Translations under genes and position numbers: made by a program
Source of the DNA: an uncultured Ruminococcus sp.
Lineage (GTDB): Bacteria > Bacillota > Clostridia > Oscillospirales > Ruminococcaceae
DNA: 37,128 bases
Reading direction: 5' to 3'
Assembly (NCBI GenBank): GCA_900545285.1
Contig: UQYK01000017.1
Location: forward strand, 1 to 37,128
Notes under the pieces: generated by a model
Database searches by the model: none
What the model was told of the DNA's origin: nothing
Seen by the model: only the letters and a program-made list of their open reading frames with translations
Shown: positions 31,783-37,128 of the stretch, piece after piece
Layout: each line of letters starts with the position of its first letter
Numbering within the stretch: position 1 is the first letter of the stretch

Positions 31783-32160
31783 CTAAAATATAAAATGACT
31801 GCCTGTTGTATCGAATGCGTTGTCCAAATAATCCACCGATAAAACCCTTCTGCCCTGCATAATGACACAGGCGATATCAAAACGCGGTTGAAGATCTGTC
31901 GGATTTTCGGCACACCAAGCAGCAGCTGTCTGAATTAGCCGCGCCTTCTTCTGTGCAGTCACTGCATCATAACCAGTGCCCAGACTGCCCGGCCGACGCG
32001 TTTTCACTTCCACAAACGCAAGATACTCGGCATTTTGTGCAATAATATCGATTTCACCGCCACGAATGCAAAAGTTGCGCCGCAAAACTGTGTATCCATT
32101 TTGACGGAGCCAGCTGCAGACCGCAGTTTCACCCAGGCGACCGATTTCAGTTGTTTTCAT
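31783..32160 (-). CDS. yraN: YraN family (UPF0102) nuclease-like protein
   Basis: The 125-residue product matches the UPF0102/YraN family, with a restriction-endonuclease-like core: GRLGETAVCSWLRQNGY, then NFCIRGGEIDIIAQ and LAFVEVKTRR, giving the E-x-D and E-x-K acidic residues. The function is unproven; a role in DNA or RNA processing is assumed from the fold. I start at ATG 32160, which overlaps the end of rnhB by 14 bases; the longer frame adds non-family residues. The order rnhB-yraN is conserved in many bacteria. Confidence 0.9.
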   Translation of the reverse strand: MKTTEIGRLGETAVCSWLRQNGYTVLRRNFCIRGGEIDIIAQNAEYLAFVEVKTRRPGSLGTGYDAVTAQKKARLIQTAAAWCAENPTDLQPRFDIACVIMQGRRVLSVDYLDNAFDTTGSHFIF

Positions 32161-32785
32161 AAAATTTTCGCAAAAAGCTGGGACGATGTGCCGGACATGG
32201 GCCATACTCTGTCAGTGCAGCGTAATGGGCTTTTGTCCCATACCCTTTGTGCTTGGCAAAACCGTACATCGGGTACTGTTTGTCCAGCTCATACATGGTG
32301 CGGTCACGCGAGACCTTTGCCAGAATCGACGCTGCCGCTATGGAAGCGGAGGTTGCATCGCCTTTGACCACTGTTTGTGCAGGAACAGAAAGTTCCGGCA
32401 GCCGGTTCCCGTCCACCAAAACCAATCCGGGCACAGCAGACAGCTGTTCCACCGCCCGCTTCATCGCCATCATTGCTGCCTGCAAAATGTTATATGTTTC
32501 AATTTCCTCCACAGACGCAGATGCAACAGCATATGCCAGACAGGACGCTGTGATTGCATCAAACAGCTGATCCCGTTTCTTCTCGCTCATCTTTTTGCTG
32601 TCATTCAGCCCTTCGATCAGCGGCTTTTCCAGATCCAGGATAACCGCAGCTGCATAGACATCTCCTGCAAGAGGACCGCGCCCAGCTTCATCCACGCCGC
32701 AGAGCAAGCAGCCGGACGAAGCGACAGTCTTCCGATCCCAGGCGTATAATTCCTCTGTTGTCTTTTTCGGTGCTGTTTTTGCCAT
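32147..32785 (-). CDS. rnhB: Ribonuclease HII
   Basis: RNase HII removes ribonucleotides and RNA from RNA-DNA hybrids. The 212-residue product has the catalytic CGVDEAGRGPLAGDV near residue 30, LVDGN and ASILAKVSRDRTM with the remaining acidic residues, and a C-terminal GYGTKAHYAAL. It starts four bases after rbgA and overlaps yraN. Confidence 0.96.
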   Translation of the reverse strand: MAKTAPKKTTEELYAWDRKTVASSGCLLCGVDEAGRGPLAGDVYAAAVILDLEKPLIEGLNDSKKMSEKKRDQLFDAITASCLAYAVASASVEEIETYNILQAAMMAMKRAVEQLSAVPGLVLVDGNRLPELSVPAQTVVKGDATSASIAAASILAKVSRDRTMYELDKQYPMYGFAKHKGYGTKAHYAALTEYGPCPAHRPSFLRKFYENN

Positions 32786-32788
32786 GGC

Positions 32789-33673
32789 TTACCGCTCCTG
32801 TTCCGGGAATTCCAATGTAATACGTCCCAGTTTTCCGCTGCGGAATTCGTCCAAAAGTGTAATTGCGGCGCGTTCTGTATTCACCTCGCCGCCGGAAATC
32901 AACATACCACGCTTTCTTCCCAGCAGTTCCAGCATCGCAAAGCCGTCTGTTTGAATCGCAGAAAGCTCTGTCATTCGGTAACGCTTTTCCAGCGCATCCG
33001 GGTAAGAAGCCGCCAGACGCACCAGCAGGAGGCTTGCCAGCGCCTCCAAATCCATGATATCATCATTGATTGCACCAGTAAAAGCCAGACGCTGCGCCAC
33101 AGACTGGTCTTCAAACTTCGGCCAGAGAACGCCAGGCATGTCCAGCAGTTCCATATTGTCGCCGATTTTTACCCACTGTTTGGTACGGGTCACACCAGGG
33201 CGGTCTTCCACCTTCGCACGCTTTGACTGCGCCATGCGATTGATAAAGGAAGACTTTCCCACATTGGGAATACCCACGATCATCAGGCGAATCGGTGCGC
33301 CGGCAGTGCCATTCGCGCGCCGCTTTTCCAACAGGGGTGCCAGAAGTCGTTCTCGTACTGCCGGTGCAAAATTGCGAATGCCCTTTCCACTGCGGCAGTC
33401 CATTGCCAGAGCCGTATAGCCTTTCTTTTCATAGGCAGCGATCCAGCGCGAGGTTGCAGCCGGATCTGCCATGTCTGCCTTATTCAGCAAAAGCAAACGC
33501 GGCTTTGCGCCCACCATCTGATCCATTTCCGGATTTCGGCTGCTTTGTGGAATCCGGGCATCCAGGATTTCCACCACCGCATCTACCAATGATAGATTAG
33601 CAGCAATCATGCGCCTGGTTTTCGTCATATGTCCCGGAAACCACTGAATATTCCGCATTACTTCTTCTGCCAT
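32789..33673 (-). CDS. rbgA: Ribosome biogenesis GTPase RbgA (YlqF)
   Basis: RbgA is a circularly permuted GTPase needed for late assembly of the 50S subunit. The 294-residue product starts NIQWFPGHMTKTRRMI and has the permuted order of G motifs: G4 LLLNKADM and G5-like region first, then G1 VGIPNVGKSS, G3 LLDMPGVLWPKF, followed by the C-terminal ANTAR-like helices. It sits in the standard rplS-lepB-rbgA-rnhB cluster, 41 bases after lepB. Confidence 0.95.
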   Translation of the reverse strand: MAEEVMRNIQWFPGHMTKTRRMIAANLSLVDAVVEILDARIPQSSRNPEMDQMVGAKPRLLLLNKADMADPAATSRWIAAYEKKGYTALAMDCRSGKGIRNFAPAVRERLLAPLLEKRRANGTAGAPIRLMIVGIPNVGKSSFINRMAQSKRAKVEDRPGVTRTKQWVKIGDNMELLDMPGVLWPKFEDQSVAQRLAFTGAINDDIMDLEALASLLLVRLAASYPDALEKRYRMTELSAIQTDGFAMLELLGRKRGMLISGGEVNTERAAITLLDEFRSGKLGRITLEFPEQER

Positions 33674-33714
33674 AGCTGCTGTCCTCCGCTTTCTTCATGA
33701 AACTGCATCTGCAC

Positions 33715-34350
33715 TTACTCGCTTTTCAGATTGCTGTAAATTCCACCGAAACCATCCAATGAAATCCGGAAAACAGCTTTTCCCAAAATGGAATCTCTGG
33801 AGACAAATCCAACATAAGGAGAACGACTGTCTGTTGAATTTTGCCGATTATCTCCCATGACAAAATAATATCCCTCCGGTACTGTGATCGGATAGGAAGT
33901 AAATCCATATTCCGGGTTTACTGTCAGATTGTTAATATACGGTTCATCCAGAACTTCACCGTCTACTGTAACAGTTCCGGTTTCAAAGTCAATATTCAGC
34001 GTCTGGCCACCGGTTGCAATAACACGCTTAATCAAGCGCTTTTCATCCGGCAGTCCCTGGCCTTCTACAAGATCTCCGTTTTCATCCAGCAAATATGAAT
34101 GACTGTTGTCCACAATGACAATGTCTCCGCGCTTCGGCGTATACAGCAGATCGGTCATCAAAAGCCGGTCACCGTTGTGCAGTGTTGCTTCCATAGACCG
34201 TCCTTCCACTGTCACCGGGCGAATGATGTAGGCAAACAGCATGATCACGACAAAAATGGAGACAAAGACCGTTTCCAGCACCTCTGCCACATCCGCGGCA
34301 AAGCTGCTCTTCTTTGTTTCTTCTGTTGAATTCTGTTCAGGCTGCTGCAT
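33715..34350 (-). CDS. lepB: Signal peptidase I
   Basis: Signal peptidase I removes signal peptides from exported proteins at the outer face of the membrane. The 211-residue product has one N-terminal anchor (about residues 30-50), the catalytic Ser in VEGRSMEATL, the general-base Lys in KRLIKRVIA and the conserved box VMGDNRQNSTDSR. I prefer the ATG at 34350, nine bases after GGAG; an ATG five codons upstream (34365) lies at that ribosome binding site. No clear promoter was found between it and the terminator after rplS, so some readthrough may supply it. Confidence 0.93.
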   Translation of the reverse strand: MQQPEQNSTEETKKSSFAADVAEVLETVFVSIFVVIMLFAYIIRPVTVEGRSMEATLHNGDRLLMTDLLYTPKRGDIVIVDNSHSYLLDENGDLVEGQGLPDEKRLIKRVIATGGQTLNIDFETGTVTVDGEVLDEPYINNLTVNPEYGFTSYPITVPEGYYFVMGDNRQNSTDSRSPYVGFVSRDSILGKAVFRISLDGFGGIYSNLKSE

Positions 34351-34499
34351 AGTATCGCGCTCCATTCTAAGGATTGACCGGCACGGTTTGCTTGTTCCGC
34401 ACCGTGATGCAGGGAAAAATTTTGCCTGAAATCCGGCAAATCAAAGTCCCTGATACGGAAATATTCCGGCGTTCTGCCCGGTGGCAGAATCGTCTCATA

Positions 34500-34530
34500 A
34501 TAAAAAAAGGACAAAACTGTCCTTTTTTAT
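34500..34530 (-). terminator. Intrinsic terminator between rplS and lepB
   Basis: AAAAAAGGACA and TGTCCTTTTTT pair around a four-base loop (34503-34528), giving a T7 run then ATTAT on the minus strand. The A/T flanks make it usable on both strands. A second small hairpin TTCTGCC-CGGT-GGCAGAA lies at 34471-34488. Confidence 0.88.
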
Positions 34531-34635
34531 GCCGACAGGCATGTCATGAAGCAAAAACATTCTGCGTATGACTCGCCTGTCTTTGCCTTGTGTTTGTGCA
34601 CCAGGCACGTGCATCCGATTTCGGATATCGCCGCC

Positions 34636-34980
34636 TTAGCGGATCTGTTCCTTAACCTTTGCAGCCTTGCCCACTCTGTCACGCAGATAGTACAGCTTCG
34701 CTCTGCGAACCTTACCCTTGCGGATCACCTCTACGCGGTCAACAACCGGAGAGTGCAGCGGGAAAACACGCTCAATACCGCAGCCATGTGCAACACGGCG
34801 AACAGTAAAGGTTTCGCTGATGCCGCCGTGCTTCTTTGCGATTACAGTACCTTCGAATACCTGGATACGGCTCTTGTCGCCTTCCTTGATTCGTACGTAA
34901 ACCTTTACGGTATCACCGATACCGAAAGCCGGTACTTCCTGCTTCATGCTTGCGTCGCTGATCATTTTCAGTGCATCCAT
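34636..34980 (-). CDS. rplS: Ribosomal protein L19
   Basis: L19 sits at the 30S-50S interface of the ribosome. The 114-residue product is full length, with VPAFGIGDTVKVYVRIKEG, VFEGTVIAKKHGGISETFTV, RRVAHGCGIERVFPLHSP and the basic KGKVRRAKLYYLRDRVGK end. AGGAGG precedes the ATG. It has its own promoter (35221-35249) and a long structured leader, and a terminator follows it. Confidence 0.97.
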   Translation of the reverse strand: MDALKMISDASMKQEVPAFGIGDTVKVYVRIKEGDKSRIQVFEGTVIAKKHGGISETFTVRRVAHGCGIERVFPLHSPVVDRVEVIRKGKVRRAKLYYLRDRVGKAAKVKEQIR

Positions 34981-34989
34981 TTTAATATC

Positions 34990-35214
34990 CTCCTAAAATT
35001 TGCGAACATTCATAAACGGGCTTTTCCGGCATTTCAGCTTTCTGCCGGATTTGCAGCTGTCTCTTTCTGATTCAAATGAGACACCGTCAGCGGACTGTCC
35101 GATTTAATGTCGTACGGACGGCAAAAAGAGAGCCGTCCCGGAAAGCCGCCGATTCCCATCGGGCGCTTCCCCGGCATTAACCTCACACAGATTTCTGTGC
35201 GGATTTTCAAATGC
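34990..35214 (-). promoter_or_regulatory. Structured rplS leader (L19-leader-like)
   Basis: About 225 bases of transcribed leader precede rplS. Hairpins seen on either strand are CACAG/CTGTG (35186-35199), GGACGGC/GCCGTCC (35116-35138), TGTCTC/GAGACA (35059-35083) and CCGGCA/TGCCGG (35026-35048). Ribosomal protein leaders of this size often bind the protein they encode; an L19 leader RNA is known in Bacillota. Whether this one belongs to that family needs a covariance-model search. Confidence 0.65.
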
Positions 35215-35220
35215 TTTTAT

Positions 35221-35249
35221 ATCATACCATATTTCCATCAAAAATGCAA
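35221..35249 (-). promoter_or_regulatory. Promoter of rplS
   Basis: On the minus strand TTGCAT (35244-35249) and TATGAT (35221-35226) are 17 bases apart. It lies just after the DUF2344 gene stop, with a predicted start near 35214. Confidence 0.75.
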
Positions 35250-35257
35250 GTGTTTTT

Positions 35258-35914
35258 TCAAAAAAATTTTTTTCGCTGTTCTGTCAGCAGGGATTCCCGG
35301 CGAATTCCGGAGATTTCCACAGAAATTCCAGCCGATTTTTTCCACGCTTCCAGTACCAGCATTGGATTCAGGCTCATACTGCTGCTGCAAACCAGGCACA
35401 GTTGCACTTCCAGCTGTGATGCTGTGCAGACAGTTTGCGCATCCAGAATCATCGGCTTTAAGTCCACTTCCCGCATTCCTTTTTTGGAACGCTTTTCTGT
35501 GAGAATTGCCGACTGTGCCAAAAACTGTTCCAGGCTTTCCGCCAGCAGTTCCGGCTGGTCTGCGTGAATCCGAATGCTGTATTCCGCACATGCCAGCGCC
35601 TTAAACGCCAGTTCCGGTGCACCGGCCCGTAAAATTTGAATGTCCTCCGGCAGCGTCTGATTCAGCTTTTCCCGGACTTTTTCATATGGTACTTCCTGTT
35701 CCAGTTCCAGATCCATGATTTCGCTGGTGCTGGAAAATCCAAGGGGAAGCGTTGCCGCAAAGGAGGTCTGCATATGTGGATGGAACCCTTCTGAATATGC
35801 AGCCGGCAGACCTGCCCGGCAAACGGCACGCTGAAAGCAGCGAATCAAATCCAGATGGGAAATATAGATTGCTCTTCCGGTTTTCGAAAAGCACATGCGT
35901 ACGGTTATACTCAA
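35258..35914 (-). CDS. TIGR03936/DUF2344 radical-SAM-associated protein
   Basis: The 218-residue product matches the DUF2344 family found next to or fused to a radical SAM protein: RAIYISHLDLIRCFQRAVCR, AYSEGFHPHMQTSFA and LPLGFSSTSEIMDLEL. The role is unknown. I start at TTG 35914: GGGAGGG is seven bases upstream and the codon overlaps the radical SAM stop as TTGA. The in-frame ATG further upstream lies inside the radical SAM gene and adds unrelated residues; a downstream ATG (RMCFSKTG) is the other option. Confidence 0.85.
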   Translation of the reverse strand: MSITVRMCFSKTGRAIYISHLDLIRCFQRAVCRAGLPAAYSEGFHPHMQTSFAATLPLGFSSTSEIMDLELEQEVPYEKVREKLNQTLPEDIQILRAGAPELAFKALACAEYSIRIHADQPELLAESLEQFLAQSAILTEKRSKKGMREVDLKPMILDAQTVCTASQLEVQLCLVCSSSMSLNPMLVLEAWKKSAGISVEISGIRRESLLTEQRKKFF

Positions 35915-37128
35915 AAACAAGCCCTCCCTATCTTCCGGTTGACACCGCATCCGGCGCATTTGATGCGGCAATGCGGTGTTGTACAGCTGGCATGTGCCGC
36001 TTTGTTTTCTGCTGCAAAGAACGCCTTATCCACCAGATAATCCAGATGATCCCAGGGAAAAATCTCCTCATAGGCTCGCTGCCGGTTGGCATAAAATGTC
36101 GGATCCAGTCCGCAGGCAGAGAAGGCGGCTTCCCATTTCTCATAGGAAAAGCACTCGCTCCAGCTGTCAAATTTACAGCCGCTGCGCCATGCCGTTTCAA
36201 TGACCTGTCCCAGGCGGCGATCCCCTCTTGCCAGAACTGCTTCCAGCAGGCTAATCTCATAGGTATGCCAGCTTACCTTGATTTTTCGCCGGTTCCGCGG
36301 CTGAATACTTTCCAGCAGATGCGCCTGCCGTTTTTCCAGTTCCTCCCGGCAGATCTGCGGCTCATACTGAAACGGCGTAAACGGCTTTGGAACAAAGGTA
36401 GCACAGCTGATGGAAATCTGAATACCCCGTCCCTTCGGCCGATCTGGCATCTGATAAAAGTGATCGATCAGCCGCTCCGCCAGCGCCGCAATTCCAGCAA
36501 TATCCTCCAGAGTTTCCGTGGGCAGTCCCATCATAAAGTACAGCTTTACATTGGTCATGCCCCCGGAAAAGGCAATGTCCGCAGTCCGCATCAATTCCTC
36601 TTCCGTTACATTTTTGTTGATAACGTCGCGCAGGCGCTGTGTGCCGGCCTCCGGCGCAAAGGTAAGGCTGCTTTTCCGGACACCCTGAATCCGCTCCATC
36701 AATTCTTTCGAGAAATTATCCACGCGCAGAGACGGAAGCGTCAAATTGACTCGATGGGACTCTGTATAAGGCAGCAATTCCTCTAAGGTTTCACTCAGGC
36801 GGCTGTGATCACTGGTACTGAGCGAAGACAGTGAGATTTCCTGATAGCCTGTGTTATCGCAAAGCGCCCGGCACTGCCGGTTGATCGTCTCCGGAGATTT
36901 TTCCCGAAACGGCCGATACAGGAATCCGGCCTGGCAAAAGCGACAGCCGCGCAAACAGCCGCGCAGTACCTCTTCCACAGCGCGGTCGTGCACTGTCTCT
37001 GTAAACGGAACGACAAGGGTATCCGGATAAAATGCATGGTCTAAATCCGGAATAATCCGCTTCTGAATCGTCTGCGGTGCGCCGTCATGGGGAATCATCT
37101 CCCGAATGGTGCCGTCCTCATGATAGGC
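35911..37128 (-). CDS. Radical SAM protein (TIGR03960-type), 5' end outside window
   Basis: The open frame runs from the window edge to the stop at 35911, 405 codons. The visible part has the radical SAM cluster motif CLRGCRFCQAGFLYRP, LSSLSTSDHSRL, APEAGTQRLRDVINKN and GLPTETLEDI. The tail has paired Cys (CTTPHCRIKCAGC). This matches the uncharacterised YgiQ/B12-binding-like radical SAM family that partners DUF2344; the expected N-terminal cobalamin-like domain would lie beyond 37128. It is translationally coupled to the DUF2344 gene by TTGA. Confidence 0.85.
   Translation of the reverse strand, partial: AYHEDGTIREMIPHDGAPQTIQKRIIPDLDHAFYPDTLVVPFTETVHDRAVEEVLRGCLRGCRFCQAGFLYRPFREKSPETINRQCRALCDNTGYQEISLSSLSTSDHSRLSETLEELLPYTESHRVNLTLPSLRVDNFSKELMERIQGVRKSSLTFAPEAGTQRLRDVINKNVTEEELMRTADIAFSGGMTNVKLYFMMGLPTETLEDIAGIAALAERLIDHFYQMPDRPKGRGIQISISCATFVPKPFTPFQYEPQICREELEKRQAHLLESIQPRNRRKIKVSWHTYEISLLEAVLARGDRRLGQVIETAWRSGCKFDSWSECFSYEKWEAAFSACGLDPTFYANRQRAYEEIFPWDHLDYLVDKAFFAAENKAAHASCTTPHCRIKCAGCGVNRKIGRACF

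Noticed and set aside
30260..31786. 508-codon plus-strand open frame
   Set aside because: It is antisense to thrC, which is full length with PLP-binding motifs.
1..37128. CRISPR arrays, tRNA or rRNA genes, insertion sequence transposases, prophage genes
   Set aside because: None were seen on reading both strands; no regularly spaced repeats or recombinase motifs appeared.

Overview
The window is a chromosomal segment of a Gram-positive anaerobe, most likely a clostridial Bacillota of the Oscillospiraceae/Ruminococcus type. Supporting signs are the gene families (RNase M5, RbgA, T-box-controlled alaS, the clostridial order rplS-lepB-rbgA-rnhB-yraN, ThiH instead of ThiO, MoxR/DUF58/transglutaminase cluster), strong SigA-type promoters with 16-18 bp spacers, and AGGAGG-like ribosome binding sites. 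It looks like a metagenomic contig: bases 1-42 are an Illumina adapter with an apparent index, and the first gene is cut there. No phage, CRISPR array, rRNA or tRNA gene was seen.

Layout. 1-13 kb, minus strand: a truncated DAHP synthase gene and a lipoprotein gene, each with its own promoter. These lie downstream of a closely packed nine-gene run: alaS, HIT hydrolase, phosphoribosyltransferase, comEC, holA, rnmV, MBOAT acyltransferase, DHHW protein and PHP phosphoesterase. The run starts behind an alanine T-box riboswitch and a consensus promoter, and a probable internal promoter lies at the end of comEC. 13-15 kb, minus: a long-form PRPP synthetase gene and a family I pyrophosphatase gene. 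15-22 kb, plus: a promoter, a weak attenuator, a 163-bp symmetrical palindrome (MITE-like), then moxR, DUF58, a transglutaminase, DUF308 and a histidinol phosphatase gene, ending in a scar where a cut csoR abuts the tail of an aldo/keto reductase gene. 22-25.7 kb, plus: a thiamine-thiazole operon (thiS, thiG, thiH, tenI-like and a YczE-like membrane protein). 25.8-37 kb, minus: a 52-codon gene after clpX, clpP, tig, a metallophosphoesterase gene, thrC, yraN, rnhB, rbgA, lepB, rplS with a structured leader, and two radical-SAM-associated genes. The last one runs off the window.

The most unusual signal is repeated loss of catalytic residues in otherwise intact surface or DNA-uptake proteins. 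The MBOAT protein lacks both conserved histidines, its DHHW partner has Arg where the catalytic His should be, and ComEC has a metallo-beta-lactamase-like tail without metal ligands. The first two are adjacent and normally work together in O-acetylation of cell-surface polymers, so the pair may have a changed or non-catalytic role. Other items worth a look are the palindromic element in the moxR leader, the csoR/reductase deletion scar, a thiazole operon with a hairpin leader but no recognisable TPP riboswitch, and the unlisted small gene behind clpX.
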